Below, one piece after another: positions 6,454 to 14,418 of a DNA stretch of 27,600 nt. This DNA comes from a virus, in the IMG/VR virus record IMGVR_UViG_3300021389_000123, positions 1 to 27,600 of that record. One strand, given 5' to 3'. The position numbers and the translations under genes are program-made. The notes under the pieces were generated by a model. It did not search any database. It saw only the letters and a program-made list of their open reading frames with translations, and was not told where the DNA came from. How positions within the stretch are numbered: position 1 is the stretch's first letter; the number at the start of each line of letters is the position of its first letter.

Positions 6454-6800
6454 TGTCATGCCAATTCCAACCCAAAAAAGATAAATGCTGGTGTGGCAAA
6501 AAACTGACAGGGAGGCAACGCAAATACTGTAGCCGGGCACACTCCCGGGAAGTAACCGACAACCATAGATACACAAACGCAAAACGGAAAATCAAAAGCC
6601 TAAACGCTTTCTACCGATGCGAGATATGTCAAGAGTTTTTCAAAAACTCTGACATAGACGTAGACCACATAGAACCTTGCATAAACCGTCACAGCCAATG
6701 GGGATGCCATCATCATCAAGACAACCTGAGAATCCTATGCAAACCCTGCCATAAGCAAGTAACAAAACAGCAGCACAAGAACGGGGCTTTCAAAAAATGA
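6453..6800 (+). CDS. HNH endonuclease with N-terminal Cys motif
   Basis: This is a 115-residue protein. An N-terminal zinc-binding stretch (KCWCGKKLTGRQRKYCSRAH; Cys12, Cys14, Cys26, His30) precedes an HNH fold. The fold has CEIC at 56-59, DVDHIEP with Asp71-His72, Asn91 in QDNLRILC, and CKPCH at 96-100 with His100. All the usual metal and catalytic positions are present, so an active DNA nicking or cutting enzyme is likely. Position after a fibre cassette and before a terminator fits either a free-standing homing-type gene or a packaging-associated HNH; the distance from the terminase favours the former. Codons end mostly in A or C, unlike the fibre genes before it. A strong inverted repeat (6626-6655) lies inside it. 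Confidence 0.88.
   Translation: MSCQFQPKKDKCWCGKKLTGRQRKYCSRAHSREVTDNHRYTNAKRKIKSLNAFYRCEICQEFFKNSDIDVDHIEPCINRHSQWGCHHHQDNLRILCKPCHKQVTKQQHKNGAFKK
6626..6655. repeat. long inverted repeat around a palindrome copy, inside the HNH gene
   Basis: AGAGTTTTTCAAAAACTCT (6632-6650) is a perfect 19-base palindrome. It is extended by ATGTC/GACAT (6626-6630 and 6651-6655) with one bulged A. It falls just before the D-H codons of the HNH core. Confidence 0.8.
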
Positions 6801-7042
6801 CACCGTGGGACGAAAAGCAGGCAAGTAAACACAAAGCGGCCCAACAGTTAGAAAACCTACCGGCCGCAAATAAAGCGAAACCAGACGGATCGGCACACTT
6901 CAAACTCATTGGAGGTAAATACCATGACCTCACTGTCAGAATGTACGCACCGTTTGATGAAACCGACCTGGAGTTAGGTGGCGACTTGTACGAATATCAG
7001 CAAGTAGGCAACGTCCACGCTTTCACCCGAGTCAACCAATAA
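6797..7042 (+). CDS. small protein, unknown, last gene of rightward block
   Basis: This is an 81-residue protein whose ATG overlaps the HNH stop (ATGA, 6797-6800). It is polar, Lys/Asp-rich and probably helical at the N-terminus (WDEKQASKHKAAQQLENL). The C-terminus looks beta-rich (HFKLIGGKYHDLTVRMYAPF, YEYQQVGNVHAFTRV). GGGG at about 6783 could serve as the ribosome site. Its stop is four bases before a strong terminator. No family is recognised. Confidence 0.7.
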   Translation: MTPWDEKQASKHKAAQQLENLPAANKAKPDGSAHFKLIGGKYHDLTVRMYAPFDETDLELGGDLYEYQQVGNVHAFTRVNQ

Positions 7043-7045
7043 CGC

Positions 7046-7080
7046 AAGAAGCCCACCCGAAAGGGTGGGCTTCTTTACTT
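7046..7080 (+). terminator. intrinsic terminator, rightward block
   Basis: A perfect 13-base-pair stem (AAGAAGCCCACCC at 7046-7058 with GGGTGGGCTTCTT at 7063-7075) is closed by a GAAA tetraloop and followed by ACTTTCT. It ends the rightward transcripts. Read leftward the hairpin is equally strong but has only a weak U-tract, so it may act on both strands. Confidence 0.9.
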
Positions 7081-7085
7081 TCTGG

Positions 7086-7120
7086 CCTCAACAGTTTTTG
7101 AAAAACTGTTGGGGCTTTTT
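7086..7120 (+). terminator. second terminator hairpin built on the palindrome
   Basis: CCTCAACAG (7086-7094) and CTGTTGGGG (7106-7114) pair with one G-U wobble around TTTTTGAAAAA (7095-7105), followed by CTTTTT at 7115-7120. This is a backup terminator between convergent operons. It also uses one copy of the recurrent palindrome as its stem top. Confidence 0.75.
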
Positions 7121-7124
7121 CTGT

Positions 7125-7694
7125 TCAGGGGCGACGGCAGCCGTAATCTCCTTTAACCCACGGCCCAAAACCGCAGCGTGCATAAAGGGCGGCACATGCC
7201 CGAGCGTTCAACGCCGGATCGGAAGCAAAAGCCCAACGGTCGAAACCGGAAAGTATCCCGCCCGACCGGAAAAATCCGGCCCGGGCGTTCAACTGACACA
7301 GACCGAAACTGTCATCCCCCGTAGCAGCGTTACCATTGTACGCCGACGAGTCGCAGCCACTTTCTCTACTCACGATATTCAGCATTCGATAGACCTGAGC
7401 GTCGTTTGCAGAAACATCCCACATTGCCCGTGCAATCAAAGTTGCAAGAGCCCGACTGCATCCGCTACCGCCCCCATAGTAGGCCGGTATGTCGCCAGCC
7501 CAGCTACGGCCAAAAGGTTCGGCGGGCGGAGGGTTTACCTCCACCTGCCGTCCCCGTTCCGCAGGCACAAAATCGCCACCAGCAGGACCGTTGATCCCCT
7601 CATGGATAGGCCGTGGTTCAGCGGCCACCGAAGACCCACCGAGCAAAACGGCCACGGCCATCAAGGTGGCAACCAATGTCCTCACGACGGTCAC
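7125..7694 (-). CDS. secreted lysozyme / lytic transglycosylase-like enzyme
   Basis: This is a 189-residue protein with a clear Sec signal peptide (MTVVRTLVATLMAVAVLLGG, cleavage likely near SVAA-EP at 25/26). A Pro-rich spacer precedes a lysozyme-like fold. NIVSRESGCDSSAYN (106-120) puts the catalytic Glu at 111, and SFGLCQLN (129-136) is the SLT/goose-lysozyme substrate-cleft motif. Cys79, 114, 133, 167, 174 and 186 could form three disulfides, fitting an exported protein. It probably cuts the glycan strand outside the membrane and may work with the amidase encoded just upstream (GTGA overlap at 7691-7694). It is the last gene of the leftward operon. A truncated host-derived muramidase such as an Rpf-like protein is an alternative origin. 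Confidence 0.82.
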   Translation of the reverse strand: MTVVRTLVATLMAVAVLLGGSSVAAEPRPIHEGINGPAGGDFVPAERGRQVEVNPPPAEPFGRSWAGDIPAYYGGGSGCSRALATLIARAMWDVSANDAQVYRMLNIVSRESGCDSSAYNGNAATGDDSFGLCQLNARAGFFRSGGILSGFDRWAFASDPALNARACAALYARCGFGPWVKGDYGCRRP

Positions 7695-8683
7695 CCCGGC
7701 AAGTTAACGACATCGCCAGGATAAAAACTGCGTCCACTGCCACCATTCCAATCAGCAAACGTGTCAAACTGGGCTTGGGAAGGCCAAGCGGTTTGACCGG
7801 CGAGGCGACGAATAATCGACGCCACGCCCTCGCCCGACTGGACAGTGGTGCGAGTCCCTTTCACCCCAGGGGTCTCAACAAACACCGGCTTACTTGCCGT
7901 GCTGTAACTGTTGAACTTGGACGGGTCCAGCTTGCCGTTTTCCGTGCCGCTACCGTACACAACGGTCGCAACACTCCAAGGACTGTCGCCCTTCTTCACA
8001 TACCAGGCGGCAGGACTCACGCTCTCCACACCCTCCGCAGGGGGAGGAGTAGGCAAGTCTGGTTCGGGTTCCGGTGCCGGTTCAGGCGCAGGGGGAGGGG
8101 CGGCACCACCAGAAGCCAGCCAACAGTCGCCACGGAATTTGTCCATGTCCCACAACGCACCACCGTTAGCGTAACGGCTGTTGCCTGCCGGATCATATTT
8201 GCGACTCGTCCATTCAAAGTGGGCAACGATATCACCCCAGTTGAGTCCGAGCTTCGTGACAAGAATGTGGCACAGACGGACGTAAGCATCCTGCTGTACG
8301 TCCGGCCACTGCTCACCTGTACCGGAGTTGGCCGCCTCAATAGACAGCATGTAACGGTTGCCTGCATCCTTCGGGATCGTGCCCTTAGAAGTCTTGTAAG
8401 GCCCACCCTTGCCCTGAGTATTCGTGGCCCCAGCGGCGCAGACGGTCACGGTTCCCGTTCTGTCCAGATACAAAGCGCCGATTGGCTTGGCGTCAGCGTT
8501 CTTAAGCATATACGCCAAATCGTTAGCAGGCGACGTGTTGGAAGCAGTATGATGGACACCAATGCCCCACACGGCGTCATAGCCACCGCTGGAACGGGAA
8601 CGTGTCTCCCACCCCGGGTATTCCTCAACTTTAAGACCGCCTTCACGCAGCCAGGTCGGTAAATTCAGTAGCCAGGTACTCAT
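7691..8683 (-). CDS. endolysin: N-acetylmuramoyl-L-alanine amidase with two LysM-like domains
   Basis: This is a 330-residue protein without a signal peptide. The N-terminal 190 residues are an Amidase_2/PGRP-like domain: GIGVHHTAS (41-48) with His44/45, LSIEAANSG (113-121), and AHFEWTSRKYDPAG (154-167) providing His155 and Asp164 as likely zinc ligands. A Pro/Glu linker (PPPAPEPAPEPEPDLPTPPP, 196-215) follows. Two LysM-like modules come next (WYVKKGDSPWSVATVVYG at 227-244, and TTVQSGEGVASIIRRLAG to FYPGDVVNLP at 279-329). It should cut the stem peptide from muramic acid after a holin opens the membrane. The start ATG overlaps the stop of the small gene before it. Confidence 0.9.
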   Translation of the reverse strand: MSTWLLNLPTWLREGGLKVEEYPGWETRSRSSGGYDAVWGIGVHHTASNTSPANDLAYMLKNADAKPIGALYLDRTGTVTVCAAGATNTQGKGGPYKTSKGTIPKDAGNRYMLSIEAANSGTGEQWPDVQQDAYVRLCHILVTKLGLNWGDIVAHFEWTSRKYDPAGNSRYANGGALWDMDKFRGDCWLASGGAAPPPAPEPAPEPEPDLPTPPPAEGVESVSPAAWYVKKGDSPWSVATVVYGSGTENGKLDPSKFNSYSTASKPVFVETPGVKGTRTTVQSGEGVASIIRRLAGQTAWPSQAQFDTFADWNGGSGRSFYPGDVVNLPG

Positions 8684-8853
8684 GACGGCACATCCAGTTT
8701 CTCTCCATAAATTGCACGGAGCGCATCAAGCGGCTCCATCTCAGCAAAAACGGCAGCAACCTCTTCAAGCCGTGCCCAGTTAATTGGCGGGTCGCCAGCA
8801 CCAAACTCTTCATCGGCATCAGCGAACCCTGCCATCTCGTCATTTTTTCCCAT
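8680..8853 (-). CDS. small acidic protein in lysis cassette, unknown
   Basis: This is 57 residues from the ATG at 8853, chosen because GGAAGGAA lies just upstream. An in-frame ATG at 8877 directly after the holin-like stop would add eight residues. It is acidic and Ala-rich (EEFGAGDPPINWARLEEVAA, VFAEMEPLDALRAIYGEKL), probably two helices and soluble. Its position between the holin-like gene and the endolysin suggests a lysis or late accessory role. A truncated structural gene is also possible. Confidence 0.68.
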   Translation of the reverse strand: MGKNDEMAGFADADEEFGAGDPPINWARLEEVAAVFAEMEPLDALRAIYGEKLDVPS

Positions 8854-8877
8854 ATTTCCTTCCAACCTTGCTTTCAT

Positions 8878-9009
8878 TTAACTATCCTCGCTTTCGCTAC
8901 GATCACGCTTAAAAGCGTGTTCGATACGAATTTTTACACCACGAACCGACAAAAGAACAGCAAGTAACGCCGCAGCCCCAGCCAAAATTTCTCCCTCAAA
9001 ATTAGCCAC
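8878..9009 (-). CDS. holin-like small membrane protein
   Basis: This is 43 residues from a GTG at 9009 that overlaps the end of the 1394-residue gene (TAA at 9002-9004). A single hydrophobic segment (ILAGAAALLAVLLSV, about 8-22) is followed by a basic, then acidic, charged tail (KIRIEHAFKRDRSESEDS). One transmembrane segment plus a charged C-terminus next to an endolysin gene is the classic arrangement of small holins. There is no sequence-family support beyond that. The stop TAA abuts the next ATG (TTA-CAT at 8875-8880 on the plus strand). Confidence 0.65.
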   Translation of the reverse strand: MANFEGEILAGAAALLAVLLSVRGVKIRIEHAFKRDRSESEDS

Positions 9010-12000
9010 CGTTCCTCACCATCCTTTCCAAAGCCATAGCCTCCAAAGCTTCCTCATACTCGTCACGAGCTTTTTTATCCTCAAAATACTGGGAAGACTG
9101 CTGCGCCGACGGCGAGTTGAAACGAGCCAGACCCCCAAGGAAACCCACCCCAGCGTTCAAACCAGAAGCAGGATTAGCAGACGTGCCACCCGACATGCCG
9201 AGCAGCCGGGCAATGTAAGGGTGCATTCCGACAAGAGCAGCCTCAGTGTTGTCCTGCATCAACAAAGTGTCGTCAACAATTTCCGTACCAGGCAACAGAT
9301 TCAAAACGTTCCGCAACCCTGGCTGGTCAATCCAGCCGGGTGCCGAACGTCCCTTCACACCATCAGGACCCCACTCCGTCAACGAGTTTCTGTAATCGTT
9401 CCCCGTGAACGTGCTTTTGTTCGCAAGCATCTCGTAAGGCACCTTGACCTGAGGGCCAAGCTGCCCTGCAATCGTACCGAACGGGTCCTTCGACAAACCA
9501 TCAGCTATCTCAGATATCTGGCCCGGGAACCGGACAGAAGGAATATCTGGTGTAAGCGACATCGGACCCATGTTCTCGCCAAGCGGACTCATGCCAGTGC
9601 GGATACCCCGCATCAAACCATTACCCATATACCACGGCGTGAACTCCGTGTCCTCATCGAAACCGAAACCTTCCTCAATGTTGCGTTTCGTGTTGTAATA
9701 AGACCTAGTGAGCTTACCGGGCCTTTTTGCATACACCTGCATTTGAAGCGCCAAGTTGCGTGAGAAAAACGTCCAGAACGGACTCACCAATTTAGCTGCC
9801 TCGTCACCCCTACCCAAATTTTGGTAATTGAAGTGGAACTTTTCAACACGAGACAAAGCCTCAGCATAATCCCCGCCCTGTGCGAGCACGCCGAAAGCGT
9901 GCCCGCCACGCAGCCCACTCTCAATATGAGAAGACTTTTTGCGTGACCAGGCAGGAGCAACGTGCTGCGACGAAAGAATGTTCAACTTTTTGTTGGGCGC
10001 ACCAAGAATTTTTCCGGCAGCCTCCGAAGCCGCCTGACCATCACCCGTGGCCGCAGCGACAGTAGCGGCCTCATCCAACTGTGCAGCTACCGTAGGATTA
10101 TATTTTTTCTTAGCCCAAGCCTGGGCAGCATCGTACCCGTCATCCAACAACCTTTTTTCGTATCTACGAAACTGGATTGCATACTGGACAGGGATATCGT
10201 CCAAATACATATTGAACATGCCGCCCATACCGTTACGGACCAAGAAGCCCGGGGAAGCCAACGCCTGACCCTTCCACCAGTTCTGGGCACCCAAATATTT
10301 GTCCACCCACTTGTTCAAGTCACCAAAATCCAACTTTTGATCTAGCGTGGAAATTGCTTCACTGTAAAACTTGTTGATCTGAACGTCGTCCGCCCCCTCA
10401 CGGGCGAGACGTTCGAAACCGTCTTTCGTTTGCTCCATAATCATTTTTTGAAAATTAACGTTTCCTAAAACACCAACCTGCTCTTCAAGCAAAGCTTTCA
10501 AAGACTCGTCAGTGGGATTAGCAACAGCTTTCTCAATGGCCCGCTGGGTGCGGGCAGCAAGAATCGCAGTCATGTCGGCCTCAACAGCCTGGGCTTCCAA
10601 ACGCAGCACGTCATTCAAAGTAGACCTGTCAGGATTTTCTTTCAACAACTTTTTCAAAACACGCATCTGGTCCGTGACCTGCTTAGCGTACTCCCGCACA
10701 CCATCGTTAGTGCCACGAAGAGGCAGGGCGCTCACCTCATCCAACCATTCGTCAATACGACCAATAGCCATCGAAATGCGGGTGTTCAACTGGTTGGCGT
10801 CGGCAGTAGCCCACGCCTTAGTTTGGCTTGCAGCCTCCACCTCATCCCACCGGGGGTTAACAAAATCTTCCTGCTGCTTCTTAACAGCAGCCTCAGCCTT
10901 AGCGACAGCGGCCTCGGCCTTCACTGCGTCAGTAGTGACGGCCTGCTTGTTCATCAACGCACGATCTTCCGACAGGTGACGGATAATCGAATCATGCTGT
11001 TCCAGCTCAGCTTTAGCCCCCGACCGTTCTCGTCGCAGCTCATTGTAATCGCCCTGCCGTTTAGTTAAACGGGTACGGGCATTCTGCAAATTCCGTTTAT
11101 ACTCCGGGCGGCGACCATCCAACTCGTTCAACCGTTTCGTGAGCTTCCGTTTCTCGCTCGCAGAAGCCGTCTTCAACTGGACACGCAAACCGTCAGCAGT
11201 AGCTTCCAAAGCCTCCAACTTTTGCTGTGCAGTAGCATGACGTTTAGTTAAAGACGCAACCGCCTTGCTCGCCTTAGCAAGCTTATCGGAGCTTGCTTTC
11301 ACCTGAGCCGACAGATCCTTACGGGAAGCCTGCAAACTTTTACGGCCAACCTTCAAAGCAGCAGCACGCTGCCGGGCACCCTCAGCGATACCCTTCATAG
11401 CCTCATCGGCCTGCTCAGCAACAGCTTTCTCCACTTGACCGTTCTTCAACGCCAAACCCATGTCGTCAACCAGGCCAAGACTGTAGGCCCGGTCGCCCGT
11501 CATACCCTCACGCAAAAGAGCCTCCTGGCCCTCCCTGATGTATTCCTCCGTCAGAACCCGAACATCGGTTTCCAACAAGTCATAGTCGTAGTCGGTGTTC
11601 TTTCGCCAATTAGCGTTGATCTCATCAATCGAAAGGTTGCTGGTACGAGCATTCTGGAACGCTTCCCGTTTCGACGGGTCAAAACCCAACGCTTTCGACA
11701 CAGCCTCGTCGCCACCCCTGGCGGCGTAACGAGCCTCTTTCGTGGCCCGGTGAGGGACATACCCTTGACGCATACCGAAACGAACCCCGGCAGCCTGCAA
11801 CTCGTCACCAGATTTTTTCAAAAACTCTGCAATGGATTTCGCTCTCGCACCAAGATCGCCAACAAACTGTCCCGACTCAATCATTTGAGTGATGATCTTA
11901 GCGTCATCGGGGTCCAACTTTTTCAAAAGTTCGGCCCCGTCGTGCATAGCTTTCGTTGACCAAACGTTTGCGTCACCCGTAGCACGCCCCAAAACTGCCA

Positions 12001-13186
12001 GCCCACGGGCGGCAGTGGGGGCATCAGGCGACCCCTTTAGAATGGCGGTACGCATCCGGCTCTCAAACTCTGTATTGAAAAGCTTACGGGACTTCGTAGC
12101 CAGCCCCGTCTTAGCGTGCCATGCCTTAACGGCACCCTTCATGTTTTCCGACAGTTCCGCAGCACGACCCGTAAACTTGATGTTGGTTCTCGCATTAGCA
12201 CCAACACCGACAGTGTACTGGAAGTTGTCCTGCATTCCCATCTTGGCAAGATCGTCGGCAGTGTAACCGCCACGCTTCATGCCTTTTCTGGTTAAAGCGC
12301 CACGACCATACTTCCCGACGTTAGTGGCAACGTTATCAATCGTTTCCTTACCGACGGCCTTAACAACAGCATCGTCACCAAGTTTTAAAGCGGCCCGCTG
12401 CGCCAGCACCTTGCGGGCAGCAGGCATTGCCACTGCCCTCGCCCCTGCCTTCGCCCCGCCCCTGGCGGCGGCGCTTATAACTCCGGCGGTGCCAAAAGTT
12501 GCGTAAGTGAGAGGGTCAGTAAAAATGTCACCGGCAATACCTAGCGGCGCACGCACCACACCCGGCAAACTGTCATCCCAGTCAAGCCGACCAAGAAAAC
12601 CGTCCGTCATGCCACCTTCAGTGATCCCACCCCAGTCAAACGACGTGTCCCGCTCGCCAGTCCGTTTCCCCGTTTTAGGGTCCACGTCCCGCAAGCCACG
12701 CATCTGAAAATAGTTGGCGCCAGCAAAGTTCATGCCGGTTTCAGCAAGGTCACCGTACCATTTATCGTCCAACCCCCAGTCGTCAACCTTGCCAGCCACA
12801 AAGTCGCCAACTTCACCAGAAATACCCTGATATAGCTGTCTGCCCTGATCTATGGCTTTAAGAGGCGCCATAGATGCGCCAAGAACAAAATTGCCAATCG
12901 ACCCGAGAGTTGAAGATCCCTCACCAGCAGGCTCTTGCGATTTCGAAATAGGCGCCTGCTGTATGGCCGCCCTGCGCTTCTCAGCAAGACCCCGGTAGTA
13001 AGCCATGTCGGAAGCATTCAGCCTCTTAGACGGCCCTCCAGGGGCGTTAGAGGACCGCCTGACGGCCGGTCCCCGACGCATACCTAATGTGGGGTCGCCT
13101 ACGGCAGCCCACTTCTGTCCCGTCATTTGCGGGTTGTAGTTATCCCGCTCCTGGGCAATAGCTCTCAGATCGTCAAACAAAGCCAT
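9002..13186 (-). CDS. very large internal virion / DNA-ejection protein candidate
   Basis: This is 1394 residues, the largest gene here. GAGGGG precedes the ATG. A basic, Pro-rich N-terminus is followed by an Ala/Gly-rich hydrophobic stretch (about 205-260, including FTDPLTYATFGTAGVISAAA) that could enter or cross a membrane. A long coiled coil rich in Lys, Arg, Ala and Glu runs from about 605 to 775. A conserved-looking region (SPGFLVRNGMGGMFNMYLDD at 978-997, and SPFWTFFSRNLALQMQ at 1135-1150) resembles large proteins of other podovirus-like phages. No transglycosylase motif is seen. Its place after the tail genes, together with the three preceding structural-type genes, suggests a protein ejected with DNA to form a periplasmic conduit. 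That role is inference. Confidence 0.78.
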   Translation of the reverse strand: MALFDDLRAIAQERDNYNPQMTGQKWAAVGDPTLGMRRGPAVRRSSNAPGGPSKRLNASDMAYYRGLAEKRRAAIQQAPISKSQEPAGEGSSTLGSIGNFVLGASMAPLKAIDQGRQLYQGISGEVGDFVAGKVDDWGLDDKWYGDLAETGMNFAGANYFQMRGLRDVDPKTGKRTGERDTSFDWGGITEGGMTDGFLGRLDWDDSLPGVVRAPLGIAGDIFTDPLTYATFGTAGVISAAARGGAKAGARAVAMPAARKVLAQRAALKLGDDAVVKAVGKETIDNVATNVGKYGRGALTRKGMKRGGYTADDLAKMGMQDNFQYTVGVGANARTNIKFTGRAAELSENMKGAVKAWHAKTGLATKSRKLFNTEFESRMRTAILKGSPDAPTAARGLAVLGRATGDANVWSTKAMHDGAELLKKLDPDDAKIITQMIESGQFVGDLGARAKSIAEFLKKSGDELQAAGVRFGMRQGYVPHRATKEARYAARGGDEAVSKALGFDPSKREAFQNARTSNLSIDEINANWRKNTDYDYDLLETDVRVLTEEYIREGQEALLREGMTGDRAYSLGLVDDMGLALKNGQVEKAVAEQADEAMKGIAEGARQRAAALKVGRKSLQASRKDLSAQVKASSDKLAKASKAVASLTKRHATAQQKLEALEATADGLRVQLKTASASEKRKLTKRLNELDGRRPEYKRNLQNARTRLTKRQGDYNELRRERSGAKAELEQHDSIIRHLSEDRALMNKQAVTTDAVKAEAAVAKAEAAVKKQQEDFVNPRWDEVEAASQTKAWATADANQLNTRISMAIGRIDEWLDEVSALPLRGTNDGVREYAKQVTDQMRVLKKLLKENPDRSTLNDVLRLEAQAVEADMTAILAARTQRAIEKAVANPTDESLKALLEEQVGVLGNVNFQKMIMEQTKDGFERLAREGADDVQINKFYSEAISTLDQKLDFGDLNKWVDKYLGAQNWWKGQALASPGFLVRNGMGGMFNMYLDDIPVQYAIQFRRYEKRLLDDGYDAAQAWAKKKYNPTVAAQLDEAATVAAATGDGQAASEAAGKILGAPNKKLNILSSQHVAPAWSRKKSSHIESGLRGGHAFGVLAQGGDYAEALSRVEKFHFNYQNLGRGDEAAKLVSPFWTFFSRNLALQMQVYAKRPGKLTRSYYNTKRNIEEGFGFDEDTEFTPWYMGNGLMRGIRTGMSPLGENMGPMSLTPDIPSVRFPGQISEIADGLSKDPFGTIAGQLGPQVKVPYEMLANKSTFTGNDYRNSLTEWGPDGVKGRSAPGWIDQPGLRNVLNLLPGTEIVDDTLLMQDNTEAALVGMHPYIARLLGMSGGTSANPASGLNAGVGFLGGLARFNSPSAQQSSQYFEDKKARDEYEEALEAMALERMVRNGG
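11814..11824. repeat. TTTTTCAAAAA palindrome
   Basis: This copy is inside the 1394-residue gene at about residue 455, where the coding strand reads F-L-K-K. Near copies with four A occur in the same gene at 10444, 10650 and 11919. Confidence 0.8.
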
Positions 13187-13189
13187 CTA

Positions 13190-14404
13190 CTAAGCCCCTC
13201 CACGATAATAGGTGCCCATAAACTCGTCCATCATCGCATACCTTTGCTGCTGCTTAGACGGCAACTGGTTATTAGCCTTGTAGTCTCTCAACAATTCTTG
13301 ATATACAGTATTCATGTATTCCTGGCTGGCCTTGTTTGTTTCATTCACCCTACGGTTGTTTTGGCGTTGCCGGTCGGCCTGCCTGGCACGCCGGTCCTCG
13401 GCATAAGTCCGCTGCCCAGAATCCGGCAAATCAACATTCGGCCCCCGGTTCTTGACGGTGGGGGCACGGTTGCTGGCCGCAAGCTCCTGCATATGCCCGA
13501 TATCGAAACCGACGGCACCGGAAGCGGGAGAAACAGGCGAAGGCCTGGCGGGCTGTCGCCCCGGGCCTTCCAAACTTTGCTCCTTCGGCTTCTCAGGCCA
13601 ATCAAGAGCGTAATCGGTTTTAGCTCCCTTAAGTCCGTTCCGTTCCATGCTTGCAACGTCAATAGCGTAACGGGGGTTAATGTAATCGGCGTACTCGGCT
13701 AAAGCAGCTTCCCGCTCTTCTATCGAACGCCGCTCCTTTGCCCTTTCCATCAACAGCTTTTCACCGGTATCACCAAACTCAGTCATATCAAAGTTTGACG
13801 GCGGTACAGCAACAAAAGTGCCATCTGCTTCCTGCACGATGGCACCCGAGTCCACAAAAGATTTCCACTGATTATCTTCCGGGTTATCAGTCAGTTTCCC
13901 GTCAGCCTCATTAGCCATCTTGGCGGCTTCCTGTGCCTGGTACTGCGCCACAGTCACAGATGGTATCGGTTCATTTTGGTTGTTGAACTGCTGCAACCTG
14001 CCACCAGGATTCAGCATAGGCATATCCCAGCCCCGCTCCACAGCCTCCTGCTCAACCGCCATTTTAGCCTCGTCGAAACCCATACCCGAATCGACAAGTT
14101 CCGCCAGCAAATTGTACGCCTCACTATTACGATGAGCGTCCAAAACGTCAGACGTATAAGGCACCCAGTCAGCATCAGGACGTTCAATTTCCTGCGGCAA
14201 ATTAGGAATATAATCCTCCAGATAAATGCCCCTCATCTTAAGGTAATCCCGAAGCTGGTCGTCCATGTCCTCCCGCTGCTCTAAAGCATCAGGATCAAAC
14301 GTGAAATTGCCCATCCCAAACTCGTTGGCTCTCAAATCGTTTTGAGTCGGAAGCCCCTGCAACCAAGGATTACCTATTAGTGGATCTACCCATTCGTCAG
14401 ACAT
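13190..14404 (-). CDS. putative internal virion protein
   Basis: This is a 404-residue protein, acidic at the N-terminus (MSDEWVDPLIGNPWLQGLPT; later DALEQREDMDDQLRDYLKMR) and rich in Arg, Gln and Asn near the C-terminus (RRARQADRQRQNNRRVNETN). It is probably helical and partly disordered. The leader reads AGGGAG, then a TTTTTGAAAAA palindrome, then the ATG, so the palindrome sits exactly between Shine-Dalgarno and start codon. It lies between two other large structural-type proteins, which suggests a component of the ejection apparatus. No family is recognised. Confidence 0.72.
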   Translation of the reverse strand: MSDEWVDPLIGNPWLQGLPTQNDLRANEFGMGNFTFDPDALEQREDMDDQLRDYLKMRGIYLEDYIPNLPQEIERPDADWVPYTSDVLDAHRNSEAYNLLAELVDSGMGFDEAKMAVEQEAVERGWDMPMLNPGGRLQQFNNQNEPIPSVTVAQYQAQEAAKMANEADGKLTDNPEDNQWKSFVDSGAIVQEADGTFVAVPPSNFDMTEFGDTGEKLLMERAKERRSIEEREAALAEYADYINPRYAIDVASMERNGLKGAKTDYALDWPEKPKEQSLEGPGRQPARPSPVSPASGAVGFDIGHMQELAASNRAPTVKNRGPNVDLPDSGQRTYAEDRRARQADRQRQNNRRVNETNKASQEYMNTVYQELLRDYKANNQLPSKQQQRYAMMDEFMGTYYRGGA

Positions 14405-14414
14405 TTTTCAAAAA
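14404..14414. repeat. TTTTTCAAAAA palindrome at a start codon
   Basis: This copy lies between the AGGGAG ribosome site and the ATG of the 404-residue gene; its last base is part of the start codon. It is the only exact copy placed squarely in a translation initiation region. Confidence 0.8.
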
Positions 14415-14418
14415 CTCC

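Noticed and set aside
2945-6470. Inverted repeats flanking the fibre cassette, as for invertible DNA
   Set aside because: Only a six-base TGACAT/ATGTCA match was found at the two ends, too short to matter; no invertase gene is present.
7065-7724. 219-residue rightward frame after the terminator
   Set aside because: It starts inside the terminator region and is antisense to the secreted muralytic gene.
7613-8662. 349-residue rightward open frame
   Set aside because: It lies wholly opposite the lysozyme-like and amidase genes, whose catalytic motifs are clear. Its composition (Arg/Thr/Pro-rich) is that of an antisense shadow.
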